Assembly (NCBI RefSeq): GCF_017939615.1 | Contig: NZ_JAGKSR010000001.1 | Coordinates: 1,302,001 to 1,366,000 of the forward strand | DNA: 64,000 nucleotides | Origin: Microbacterium sp. BLY | GTDB lineage: Bacteria; Actinomycetota; Actinomycetes; Actinomycetales; Microbacteriaceae | Direction of reading: 5' to 3' | Shown here: in pieces, positions 37,947-46,922 of the stretch | Layout of the letters: every line of letters starts with the position of its first letter | How positions within the stretch are numbered: position 1 is the first letter of the stretch | Notes under the pieces: generated by a model | What the model was told of the DNA's origin: nothing | Database searches by the model: none | The model's input: only the letters and a program-made list of their open reading frames with translations | Made by a program: the position numbers and the translations under genes

Positions 37947-38243
37947 ATGACGAACCTCAAAGTCAGCTACGCCGACATGAAGGACGCTGCTGGCCGTCTC
38001 CGCACGGGCCAGCAGGAGATCGAGACCCAGCTGAAGAACCTGCGTGCGTACGTGTCGCAGCTCGTCTCGGGCGGCTTCGTGACCACGTCCGCCTCGGGCG
38101 CGTTCGACGCCTCGTACGCGCAGTTCAACCAGGGCGCGACCGCGACCATCGCCGGTATCGAGGGCATGGCCCGCTTCCTCGACGTCGCAGCCCAGTCGCT
38201 GCAGTCGACGGACGAGCAGCTCGCGGCGCAGATCCGCCAGTAA
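37947..38243 (+). CDS. WXG100-family secreted protein with a substituted WXG turn
   Basis: This 98-residue, all-helical protein has the size and heptad pattern of Esx proteins: helix 1 about 8-38, helix 2 about 50-92. The hairpin turn reads SGGFVTTSASGAFDASYAQF, so Gly-Gly-Phe (42-44) stands where Trp-x-Gly is expected, followed by the conserved small-residue and F/Y pattern. It lies just after eccC with its own promoter and is the likely main EccC substrate. A C-terminal YxxxD/E export signal is not evident. Expression may be higher than the operon because of the separate promoter and strong terminator. Confidence 0.88.
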   Translation: MTNLKVSYADMKDAAGRLRTGQQEIETQLKNLRAYVSQLVSGGFVTTSASGAFDASYAQFNQGATATIAGIEGMARFLDVAAQSLQSTDEQLAAQIRQ

Positions 38244-38253
38244 GGCCTCAGCG

Positions 38254-38288
38254 AGAAGAGGGGATGCCGATCCGGCATCCCCTCTTCT
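38254..38288. terminator. Strong hairpin after the WXG100 gene
   Basis: Perfect 16-bp arms (AGAAGAGGGGATGCCG and complement) enclose a 3-base loop. The 3' arm ends CTCTTCT. It lies between convergent genes and may work in both directions. Confidence 0.8.
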
Positions 38289-38303
38289 GCGTCTGCGGGC
38301 CGT

Positions 38304-38780
38304 TCAGCGGACGGCGGAGGCCGCGTCCGCGAGGTGCCGCGCGTTGTGGTTCAGCACCTTGACGATGATGCCGTGGCGACGCAGCTCGGCGACCGTCCTG
38401 GCACCCTCTTCGCTGTCCCGGCCGAGGGCGGCGATGGTCGCGACGACCAGCACGTCCCCGGGCTGCAGCGTGGCGATGAGCCGGGCGATGCGATCGCTCC
38501 AGCTCTCCAGGATGTCGGGTGCCGGGTGACGGAATCCCTCGATCGGGACGCCGAAGCGGGTGAGGTCGGCGCGTTGCTCCACGACGGACGGCATGTCGTC
38601 ACGGGAGACGACGAGGCCGACGAGGCGCGAGCCATCGGGTCGCGCGAGCCAGAAGTTGCGGTTCTCCTGCAGCTCGGTGAAGCACTTGGGGCACTCGGCC
38701 GCGGCATGCGGAAGGTGCAGGGGGCTCGTCAGAGCCTCATCGACGGCGTTCTCCGCCACGGGTTCGATCGTCTCGCTCAT
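38304..38780 (-). CDS. Resolvase-like protein without DNA-binding domain
   Basis: This 158-residue protein has a unique N-terminus of about 45 residues with a CPKCFTELQ motif. It then has a domain resembling the serine-recombinase catalytic fold: VGLVVSRDDMPSVVEQRADL, a long acidic helix, and PGDVLVVATIAALGRDSEEG. The Arg normally preceding the catalytic Ser is missing (VVS instead of RVS), and the C-terminal HTH is absent. It is therefore either a remnant or a repurposed fold rather than an active invertase. GGAGG precedes the ATG, and CACAAT is a possible -10. It faces the WXG100 gene across the shared terminator. Confidence 0.7.
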   Translation of the reverse strand: MSETIEPVAENAVDEALTSPLHLPHAAAECPKCFTELQENRNFWLARPDGSRLVGLVVSRDDMPSVVEQRADLTRFGVPIEGFRHPAPDILESWSDRIARLIATLQPGDVLVVATIAALGRDSEEGARTVAELRRHGIIVKVLNHNARHLADAASAVR

Positions 38781-38849
38781 CGCGCACCTCCATGTCTATT
38801 GTGCCCTGTCCGGGCGACCGGTGCGGCGGTGTCGCGTGTGCGGATCGGC

Positions 38850-39131
38850 TCAGGGAGTGCCGCCGGTGGCGGCGCTCGTGATCTCGGCCTCCTGGGTCTC
38901 GAACGCGGTCGCGGCGTCACGGGCGACGACGCCGGCACCGGCGGTCATGCTCTGCAGCTGCAGCAGCGTGCCCTTGGCCCACAGGGCCCAGGTGTCGGCG
39001 GCGGCCGAGACGGCGGAGCTGCCGCAGGCGCCGAGCGCGAGGTCCACCTCGAGGCTCATCGCCCACGCGGTGCTCTGCAGGGTGCTGCCCGTCGCGCCGA
39101 CGGCACCGGAGTCGAACTGGAGATCGGTCAT
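38850..39131 (-). CDS. Small Esx/WXG100-like helical protein
   Basis: This 93-residue, mostly helical, Ala-rich protein has MTDLQFDSGAVG at its start and TWALWAKGTLLQLQ in the middle. It has no signal peptide. Size, helicity and place at the end of an operon with a large WXG protein suggest a secreted Esx-type partner or chaperone. The start is the ATG that overlaps the lipoprotein stop (ATGA) and has AAGGAG before it. The classical WXG turn is not clear, so family membership is inference. Confidence 0.7.
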   Translation of the reverse strand: MTDLQFDSGAVGATGSTLQSTAWAMSLEVDLALGACGSSAVSAAADTWALWAKGTLLQLQSMTAGAGVVARDAATAFETQEAEITSAATGGTP

Positions 39132-39724
39132 GACGGCTCCTTCACGTCGTCCGGGGAATAGGTCTCGGTGGGGTCCGGCTGCGGGTCGAAGAGGCCGACG
39201 CTGACACCGTCGAGGTCGCACTCCTCGCCGGTCGGAGCGGGTCCGCTGGCCCGGCGGTCGTCGGTGCCGACGACCCGGTACTCCTTGATCTCCCCGACGA
39301 GCTCTGCGGGGATCTCGGGCTGGTCGGCGCTGATCTGCCAGTTGGTCGCCTCGCAGACACGGACGACCGCTTGCGTGTCGCTCTCCTCGTCGACCGAGAG
39401 GGGGATCATCGGCGTCGGGCCGGGGAACGTCGTGAACTCCTCACGTCCGGCGCGTCCGACCTGCGCGTTGTACACCTGCTCGGGCACCAGGGCCTGCGTG
39501 GACGACTCCAGTTCCTTCGAGGAGTAATCGCGAGTCACCCACGCGGTGTTCAGCGCGAGGTCGGAGGCGCGTACGGCCTGCACCCAGGGGCTGTCCTCGA
39601 GTTCGCCCGACGGGGCACCGTCCTGCCAGGCCACTTCGGGTGCTTCCACACTCGGGGTCGGGGTGCATCCCACGAGGGCGATGCCGACGATGACGAGCGC
39701 TGTCCACGCATACTTCCGCTGCAT
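39128..39724 (-). CDS. Lipoprotein of the WXG operon, unknown function
   Basis: This 198-residue protein starts MQRKYAWTALVIVGIALVGC, a textbook lipoprotein signal with Cys20 as the lipidated residue. The mature part is acidic with a Pro/Asp-rich C-terminus (DPQPDPTETYSPDDV). A region about 45-150 could form a small alpha/beta domain of the SnoaL/NTF2 kind, but I do not recognise it securely. It starts two bases after the stop of the large WXG gene and overlaps the small Esx-like gene, so it may assist or protect against the secreted protein; this is inference. Confidence 0.8.
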   Translation of the reverse strand: MQRKYAWTALVIVGIALVGCTPTPSVEAPEVAWQDGAPSGELEDSPWVQAVRASDLALNTAWVTRDYSSKELESSTQALVPEQVYNAQVGRAGREEFTTFPGPTPMIPLSVDEESDTQAVVRVCEATNWQISADQPEIPAELVGEIKEYRVVGTDDRRASGPAPTGEECDLDGVSVGLFDPQPDPTETYSPDDVKEPS

Positions 39725-39726
39725 TC

Positions 39727-42018
39727 TCAGTGTCCTTTTGCCCACGAGGCATTCGCTTCGACGGCCCGCTGATAGTCGCGGAACCGTTCGCCGGTGAGTT
39801 CTTCGATCTGCGATGGAGAGAGGCCCTCGGTCATCCCGAGCTGCTCCAGCATCTGTCTGAACGTCTCGCGGGCCGCCCTCTCCCGGCCGTCGGCGCTGTT
39901 CTCCTGCTCCTGCAACAGTACTTCGTGCGTGTTGCCCCACGCGGCTGTGGCCTGTCCGGACCCCCAGTCAGTGATCCCGCCGACGACAGCGCTCTGTGCG
40001 ATGTCGATCGCGACGTTGCCACCGGCGACCAGCACCTCACCGACCGCGGGGATCGGGATGAGCCCGACGACGGTGCCGACGCCGTCGATCGCCGCCTGCA
40101 CTGCCGCGTCATGGCGGCTGGCCTCGGCGAGAGCGGAACCGGCGGGAGAGCCGTCGAGCCATCCCTGCAGTTCGATCACGCGCTCCAGGAGGTCCGCTTT
40201 CACCTCGCTGCCGGCGGGTGCGAGGTCGGCGATCGCGATGAGGGCGTCCTGATACTGGCTCACCGACTGCGCCATGACCGCAGCGCCGGCGGACGGCGTC
40301 TCGCCATCACTCCAGGTTGCGGTGCCCAACAGCTGCGCGAGCACGTTCGGTTCCAGGTTCGGGATCGGGCGGGACACGTCGTCCGTGCCGACCATGATGT
40401 TCATCGCGAAGGGACCGTCGCTCGACGTCGCGTTGCTGTCGCTGATGGCCTCGGAGAAGTACGGCATCGACAGTGAGATGCCCTCTGCGAGCCGCACCTG
40501 GCCGATGCTGGTCAGGTTTTCCGGCAGGAAGGCATCGTTGCCGGTCAGCGCTGTGACGACCTGCGTCGTCAGGCTCGCCACGCGCTCCCACGTCTCCGGG
40601 TTGTACGTGTGCGCGGCGTCCGCGGGGCCGCCGGCGGCCTGCTGGGCTCCTGCCCACAGTGCGCTCGGGCCTTCGAAGCCGTCTCCGGTGGTGTTGGCGC
40701 TCCAGTCACGCTCGCCGAACCAGTACTCGATACGGCCGGTGCCGAGGTCGCCGTCGCCGAACGGGTCGGACTCGGTCGAGGTCAGCCAGTCGAGGGCGGC
40801 GTCCGGGTAGGTGCCGAGCGTGGAGAAGATGCGGCCGGCGAGGTCGTCGACGCGGTTGCCGTCCAGCCCAGTCTGCTCGCCCTCCAGGAACGCCAGGGTA
40901 CGACCACCGGCGTTCGGGGAGAAGTCGGTCCAGTTGCCGTACTGCATGCTCGACGGGTCGCGCTCGATGCGGTCGATCTCGTCGGCCATCGCCACGGTGA
41001 GGTTCACGCCGAGCGGGTGGTTCTTCTCGTCCGAGAAGAGGAAGCCGATCGCGGCGACCGCGCCGCCGACGCTGGACGAGGCGCCGGTGAGCATGCTCTC
41101 GGCGAAGTCTCTCGAGGTGGAGGGCATCCAGATCTGGGATCCGGTCGACAGACCGCCGCGGATCGAGGTCGCCAGGGCGAGGGCGGTCGCGCCGGCGAGA
41201 CCGTCGACCATCACCGCGTCACCGAGGTTGTCGATCATCGAGACGGTGTTCTCGCCGCCCACCTCGAGGAAGAACTGCGACATGACGAACGTGTCGTCGC
41301 CCCACACGTCGAAGAAGTCCTGCATGGCCTGCAGGTTCTCGTCGGTGATGTCGCCCTCGGCGATCTCGTCCGCCACGTTCGCGAAGGCGTCGCCGAGGTT
41401 GTCGTAGGTCAGCTCGTCGAGGTCCTCGATGCCGGCGAAGCTCAGCGCCGACTGCATCGCATCCCAGCGCGCCGAGGCGGGCGGGGCGAGGGCGGCGACG
41501 AGCGCGTCGTCGGCGGCCTGCCGCTGCGTGGCGAGGGCCTTGAGCTGGTTGGCGGCCTGGCGCATGTCCGCGAGACCCGGCTTGGTGCCGCTGGGCACGA
41601 AGAGTCCCGACTGCAGGGTGGGGCTCGGGGCGTTGAAGGTGTAGGTCGACAGCGGAAAGAGGCTGTCCTCCTGCTCGGCCGCCTTCCACGTGGCGTAGCC
41701 GGTGGCGTACGCCTGGTGGGCGGCGGTGGTGGCGGCCCGGATGCGGTCGACCTCCGCGGCGTATGCCGAGAGGGCGGACTGCACGGCCGCGAACTCCGTA
41801 GTCAGCTCGGTGCACAGCGCCTGCGGCTTGGTGAGCGAGGTGCGGAAGGCGGCCCCGGCGTCACCGGCCCAGATCTCCTCGGTGGTCCCGGTAGCCGCGT
41901 TCGACAGCGCCGAACGCACCGTCTCGGTGCCCGTGCTGCGGTTGCCGACGCGTGTCGCCGCATCGTTCACCGCTCCGGTGTTGCCGCGTCCCGGATGCAG
42001 ATCGTCCCACTGTGCCAT
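39727..42018 (-). CDS. Large WXG100-type protein, candidate T7SS substrate
   Basis: This 763-residue protein has no signal peptide. Its first 115 residues form a WXG100-like helical hairpin with a true turn motif, EEIWAGDAGAAF (Trp50-Ala-Gly52). The large remainder is mixed and acidic. It contains no toxin motif I recognise. A hydrophobic stretch (VVGLIPIPAVGEVLVAGGNVAID) near residue 650 precedes a helical C-terminus. GAGGAGG lies before the ATG. It heads a three-gene operon that carries the same palindromic operator as the EccC operon, which ties it to that secretion system. Confidence 0.85.
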   Translation of the reverse strand: MAQWDDLHPGRGNTGAVNDAATRVGNRSTGTETVRSALSNAATGTTEEIWAGDAGAAFRTSLTKPQALCTELTTEFAAVQSALSAYAAEVDRIRAATTAAHQAYATGYATWKAAEQEDSLFPLSTYTFNAPSPTLQSGLFVPSGTKPGLADMRQAANQLKALATQRQAADDALVAALAPPASARWDAMQSALSFAGIEDLDELTYDNLGDAFANVADEIAEGDITDENLQAMQDFFDVWGDDTFVMSQFFLEVGGENTVSMIDNLGDAVMVDGLAGATALALATSIRGGLSTGSQIWMPSTSRDFAESMLTGASSSVGGAVAAIGFLFSDEKNHPLGVNLTVAMADEIDRIERDPSSMQYGNWTDFSPNAGGRTLAFLEGEQTGLDGNRVDDLAGRIFSTLGTYPDAALDWLTSTESDPFGDGDLGTGRIEYWFGERDWSANTTGDGFEGPSALWAGAQQAAGGPADAAHTYNPETWERVASLTTQVVTALTGNDAFLPENLTSIGQVRLAEGISLSMPYFSEAISDSNATSSDGPFAMNIMVGTDDVSRPIPNLEPNVLAQLLGTATWSDGETPSAGAAVMAQSVSQYQDALIAIADLAPAGSEVKADLLERVIELQGWLDGSPAGSALAEASRHDAAVQAAIDGVGTVVGLIPIPAVGEVLVAGGNVAIDIAQSAVVGGITDWGSGQATAAWGNTHEVLLQEQENSADGRERAARETFRQMLEQLGMTEGLSPSQIEELTGERFRDYQRAVEANASWAKGH

Positions 42019-42056
42019 GTCGTCGCCCCTCCTCGACGGTGCTCCCGTCCGCAGTC

Positions 42057-42062
42057 AATCTA
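42057..42062 (-). promoter_or_regulatory. -10 box for the large WXG operon
   Basis: TAGATT on the minus strand lies 38 bases before the ATG at 42018. No -35 hexamer is visible at the expected distance. Confidence 0.5.
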
Positions 42063-42085
42063 CCGGGGGTCGGCAAGCCGAGGCG

Positions 42086-42103
42086 ATGGGCAGAACTCCC
42101 CAT
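42086..42103. promoter_or_regulatory. Shared palindromic operator, site 3 (large WXG operon)
   Basis: Read on the minus strand it is ATGGGGAGTTCTGCCCAT, one base different from site 2. Its centre is 32.5 bp upstream of the -10 box TAGATT. Confidence 0.65.
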
Positions 42104-42120
42104 GCGGGGCGCGAGCCGGG

Positions 42121-43155
<1,035 letters not shown>

Positions 43156-43161
43156 CGACGC

Positions 43162-44043
43162 ATGACGTTCAATCCCGATGCCGACCTCTCGGGCAACACC
43201 ACCCGGCGCCGCGGACGCACCGCCGCCATTGCGGGCGGGACCGGCATCGGCGTGCTCGGCCTGCTCGCGCTCATCGCCGGCCCCCTGCTGGGCATCGACC
43301 TCAGCGGTCTCGTGGGCGGCGCCCCCGGCGGCGGAAGCGAGCCGGCGGGAGGGTCCGCCATCGAGAACTGCGACTCCGGGGCCGACGCGAACGCGGACGT
43401 CGACTGCCGCATGGCGGGGGCGCAGGTCGCGCTCGACGCCTTCTGGGAGGACAACGTCGACGGCTACCGGGCTCCGCAGCTCATCGTCGTCGACGGAGCG
43501 ACCTCCACGCAGTGCGGCACCGCCTCCAATGCGGTCGGCCCGTTCTACTGCCCGCCGGAGGAGACCGTCTACATCGACCCGACGTTCTTCCAGCTCATGC
43601 AGCAGCAGTTCGGGGCTTCGGCGGGCAACCTCGCGCAGCTCTACATCGTCGGGCACGAGTGGGGCCACCACATCCAGAGCATCATCGGCACGATGGAGCA
43701 GTACCCGAACAACGGGACGGGCCCGGGCAGCAACGGCGTGCGCATGGAGCTGCAGGCCGACTGCTACGCCGGCGGCTGGCTCGGCCGCGCGACCGAGCAG
43801 ACCGACGCCGACGGCGACCCGTACCTGGAGAAGCCGACCGAGGAGCAGATCCGGGACGCCCTGAACGCGGCGGCCACCGTCGGTGACGACCACATCCAGG
43901 AGCAGGCCGGGCAGGTGAACCCGGAGACCTGGACCCACGGCTCCAGCGAGCAGCGCCAGCGCTGGTTCGCGGAGGGGTACCAGAACGGGCTCGACGCGTG
44001 CGGGCAGGTGTTCACGCTTCCCGCCGACCAGCTCGACCCGTAG
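43162..44043 (+). CDS. Membrane-anchored neutral zinc metallopeptidase (YpfJ-like)
   Basis: This 293-residue protein has a basic cytosolic N-terminus (1-22), one membrane helix (about 23-45) and an extracellular zincin domain. The zinc motif is HEWGHHIQSIIG and the downstream metal ligand is in MELQADCYAGGW, as in the PF04228 neutral zinc metallopeptidase family. Cys residues (ENCDSGA, STQCGT, FYCPPEE) probably form disulphides outside the cell. The start codon fits the leaderless promoter. Its substrate is unknown. Confidence 0.93.
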   Translation: MTFNPDADLSGNTTRRRGRTAAIAGGTGIGVLGLLALIAGPLLGIDLSGLVGGAPGGGSEPAGGSAIENCDSGADANADVDCRMAGAQVALDAFWEDNVDGYRAPQLIVVDGATSTQCGTASNAVGPFYCPPEETVYIDPTFFQLMQQQFGASAGNLAQLYIVGHEWGHHIQSIIGTMEQYPNNGTGPGSNGVRMELQADCYAGGWLGRATEQTDADGDPYLEKPTEEQIRDALNAAATVGDDHIQEQAGQVNPETWTHGSSEQRQRWFAEGYQNGLDACGQVFTLPADQLDP

Positions 44044-44113
44044 GCGCGGTGGTCCCGTCGCTGTCAGATAACGTGGAGTCGGCAGGACCGCACGACCGGT
44101 GGGGAGATCGGAC

Positions 44114-45085
44114 ATGACGAACACCGAGGGGCTCTATCCGCCCATCGAGCCGTTCGAGACCGGGGTGCTCCTGGTCGGGGACGGGCATCGCGTCGCGTGG
44201 GAGGCCAGCGGCAACCCCGATGGCAAGCCGGTCGTCTTCCTCCACGGCGGGCCCGGCAGCGGCACGTCCCCGTGGCAGCGGCAGTTCTTCGACCCGGAGG
44301 TCTACCGCATCGTCCTCCTCGACCAGCGCGGGTGCGGACGCAGCACCCCCTCAGCCGCCGAGTCGGACGCCGACCTCCGGCACATCACGACGGCGCACCT
44401 CATCGCCGATCTCGAGCTGCTGCGCAAGAACCTCGGCATCGAGCGGTGGCAGGTGTTCGGGGGATCCTGGGGGAGCGCCCTCGCCCTCGCCTACGCGCAG
44501 GCCCACCCCGGCGTGGTGACCGAGCTCATCCTGCGGGGCGTCTTCACCCTGCGCCGCGTCGAGCTGGAGTGGTTCTACGAGGGCGGGGCGGCAGCGCTGT
44601 TCCCCGACCTGTGGGAGGACTTCCTCGCACCCATCCCGGTGCTGGAGCGCTCACGGCTGATCGAGGCGTACCACCGGCGGCTGTTCGATCCGGACCCGGC
44701 GGTGCACGAGCCCGCCGCTCTCGCGTGGGCGGCGTGGGAGGCGGCGACCGTCGGTCTCACTCCCGACCCCGCGCAGATCGCGGCGATGGCCGACCCCCGC
44801 CGGGCACTCGCGTTCGCCCGCATCGAGAACCACTTCTTCGTGCATCGCGGCTGGTGGGCGGACGGGCAGCTGCTGGCCGGGATCGACGCCATCCGGCACA
44901 TCCCAGCCGTGATCGTGCAGGGGCGGCACGACGTCGTCACCCCGATGATGACGGCGTGGGAACTGCATCGCGCCTGGCCGGAGGCCGACTTCCGGGTCGT
45001 CGACGACGCCGGGCATTCCGCCGCCGAGCCCGGCATCCGCGCGGCTCTCCGCGCGGCGACCGACCGCTTCCGTCCCGGCGTCTGA
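44114..45085 (+). CDS. pip: Proline iminopeptidase
   Basis: This 323-residue alpha/beta hydrolase of family S33 has the oxyanion region HGGPGSGTSPWQ, DQRGCGRSTPS, the nucleophile elbow GGSWGS (Ser118), and the acid/His pair in VQGRHDVVTP and DDAGHSA. This set matches proline iminopeptidase, which removes N-terminal Pro from peptides. The ATG is supported by GGGGAG seven bases upstream; GATAAC (about 44063) is a possible -10. It faces the aldehyde dehydrogenase gene with a 7-base gap. Confidence 0.94.
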   Translation: MTNTEGLYPPIEPFETGVLLVGDGHRVAWEASGNPDGKPVVFLHGGPGSGTSPWQRQFFDPEVYRIVLLDQRGCGRSTPSAAESDADLRHITTAHLIADLELLRKNLGIERWQVFGGSWGSALALAYAQAHPGVVTELILRGVFTLRRVELEWFYEGGAAALFPDLWEDFLAPIPVLERSRLIEAYHRRLFDPDPAVHEPAALAWAAWEAATVGLTPDPAQIAAMADPRRALAFARIENHFFVHRGWWADGQLLAGIDAIRHIPAVIVQGRHDVVTPMMTAWELHRAWPEADFRVVDDAGHSAAEPGIRAALRAATDRFRPGV

Positions 45086-45096
45086 CGCGCCGTCAG
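45082..45096. terminator. Small hairpin spanning two convergent stop codons
   Basis: CTGACG-CGC-CGTCAG overlaps the stop codons of both convergent genes (45083-45085 and 45093-45095). The stem is short, so any terminator role is tentative. Confidence 0.3.
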
Positions 45097-46853
45097 GCCC
45101 GCAGGGCCTGCAGCAGGGTCTTCACCAGGCCGAGGACGCCGCCCTCCGCGCGATGGCGGGTGAGCCCCTCGCTCACGGCCGCGCCGGTGCGCGAGGAGAC
45201 GAACCACGGCGGTGTCGGGAGGATGGTCAGCCGTCCGCCGCCGTTGCGACCGGGCAGGGAGCGCGGGAAGGGCCGGAACGGGCCGCGCAGCACGGAGCGT
45301 TCCACGCGGTCCAGGAGCAGGGCGTTGTGGACGACGCCGATGCCGCTGCCGACGTCGGCGATCGTGCCGCCAGGGAAGGCGCCCCACGTGAGCGTCGGGG
45401 TGATGAAGCCGAAGGCGGTCCAGCCGTTGATCGCGATCGACCCGTAGTGCAGGGCGGTGAGCGCCCGCTCGAAGCCGCTGCCCAGGGCCTTCTCGGTTGC
45501 CGGGTCGATGAGCAGGTTCGCGCCGAGGGTGCCCTGCAGCTTCTCGTTCGCGTGCGCGACGGCCGCGTCGAGGAACTCCTGGCCTGTTCCCGGCAGGCTC
45601 ACCACGCCGAGCACCGGGGCGAAGTACTCCGTGTTCTCCAGGGCGGCGGCGTCGTCATCGGCGTCGAGCTCGACGAGGATCCGGTCGCCGAGCACGAGGG
45701 CGTCGGGGTAGTCGTCCGTCGCCGCGTGCAGGCGGGAGGTGCCGCCGGGGTACCAGACGGGGCGTTCCGGGGCGGTGGCATAGGCGCGGCGCAGCGCCGC
45801 ACGGAAGTCGTCGGCCTGCTCCCAGTCCGCGGAGAGGAGGACGACCTGCCCGGCGATGCAGTTGTGGCCGCTGTTCTGCAGGCGCATGGTCGCGATGTGC
45901 TCGGCCTGATACGTGAGGTCGGCCGCGGTCCACTTCCCCGGCACGACGATGATGGGGGAGACCCCGCCGAGCTCCGCGGTGATGGGCTTCTTCAGCAGGG
46001 GGCGGTTCTCGCGGCGGCGTCGCTTCGTGGCCGCCGCCCCCGCGCCCGAGGAGGGGCCCCAGACGATGGTGTCGAACGTGGCGGCCGAGCCGGTGATGTG
46101 CACATGGGCGAGCCCCGGGTGCTGGGTGAGATACGCCCCGGCGGCCGGGCCGCCGCGCACGATCCGCAGCAGTCCCGGTTCGATGAGCGGCGCGAGGGCG
46201 CGCTTGTAGACGGGGACCAGCGCGTCCTGGGTGGGGTTCACCTTCAGCAGCGCCGTGCGGTTGTGCGCCAGCAGTTCGTAGAGCACGTCGAGCACCGGGA
46301 TGGAGGTGACGTTGCCCGCGCCGAGCACCAGCCCCACGCCGCCGGAGACCGTGGGGGTGCGCTGCGCCAGGCCCGCCCCGGCCCGTGCCGTGTTCGGGGT
46401 GGTGCCCGGTTCGAGCCAGACCTCGCCCGTGAACCCCGACAGCAGGAAGCGGTCGATCCCGGTGAGCGGGAACGCGTGCACGCGCGCCCGGCCGCCCGGT
46501 GCCCGGTCGATGCGGACGCCGTCGAGCGGATTCGCGCCGCTCGCGATGCGCGTGAGGGTGGTGATGGAGGCGTCGAGCGCTCCCAGGACGCTGTACGGAC
46601 CGCTCAGCCACTCCTCGCCGCGGAGCGGATGCCGAGCGTCCAGGCCCTTCGAGGCGGCGGCGATCGTGGCCCAGTCCTCCGCGGTCGCGGCGACGCTCGT
46701 GCGCACCTGGCGCAGCAGGGTCGCGCGCTGCGCCACGGTGAGCGCGGTCCACACCGCGGTCCCCGTCTGCAGGTCGGCGACGGCGGCGTCGAGGCGTTCC
46801 TTCTCGCCCTCGCCGAGGGCGGGAGCGGGCGCGGTCGTGGGCGCAGAAGTCAT
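45093..46853 (-). CDS. Aldehyde dehydrogenase family protein
   Basis: This 586-residue protein has the ALDH core: GGVGLVLGAGN, ALLKVNPTQ, HITGSAATFD, ITAELGGVSP with the general-base Glu, and the nucleophile in NSGHNCIAGQ (Cys332). It is about 90 residues longer than usual. A basic insertion (TKRRRRENRPLLKK) lies before the Glu motif and the C-terminal part is extended. The remote variant motifs suggest an atypical subfamily; substrate unknown. AAGGAG precedes the ATG, and TAAGCT (46884-46879) is a likely -10. Confidence 0.88.
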   Translation of the reverse strand: MTSAPTTAPAPALGEGEKERLDAAVADLQTGTAVWTALTVAQRATLLRQVRTSVAATAEDWATIAAASKGLDARHPLRGEEWLSGPYSVLGALDASITTLTRIASGANPLDGVRIDRAPGGRARVHAFPLTGIDRFLLSGFTGEVWLEPGTTPNTARAGAGLAQRTPTVSGGVGLVLGAGNVTSIPVLDVLYELLAHNRTALLKVNPTQDALVPVYKRALAPLIEPGLLRIVRGGPAAGAYLTQHPGLAHVHITGSAATFDTIVWGPSSGAGAAATKRRRRENRPLLKKPITAELGGVSPIIVVPGKWTAADLTYQAEHIATMRLQNSGHNCIAGQVVLLSADWEQADDFRAALRRAYATAPERPVWYPGGTSRLHAATDDYPDALVLGDRILVELDADDDAAALENTEYFAPVLGVVSLPGTGQEFLDAAVAHANEKLQGTLGANLLIDPATEKALGSGFERALTALHYGSIAINGWTAFGFITPTLTWGAFPGGTIADVGSGIGVVHNALLLDRVERSVLRGPFRPFPRSLPGRNGGGRLTILPTPPWFVSSRTGAAVSEGLTRHRAEGGVLGLVKTLLQALRA

Positions 46854-46922
46854 CGGCGTCTCCTTCGAACGGGCTTTCAGCTTAGGCGTCCGCGCGGAGA
46901 TCCGCCGAGAGGGCGAGGACGA

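Noticed and set aside
38254..38288. An attachment or crossover site for the neighbouring resolvase-like protein
   Set aside because: It is a perfect long hairpin right after a stop codon, as expected for a terminator, and no second copy was seen in the window.
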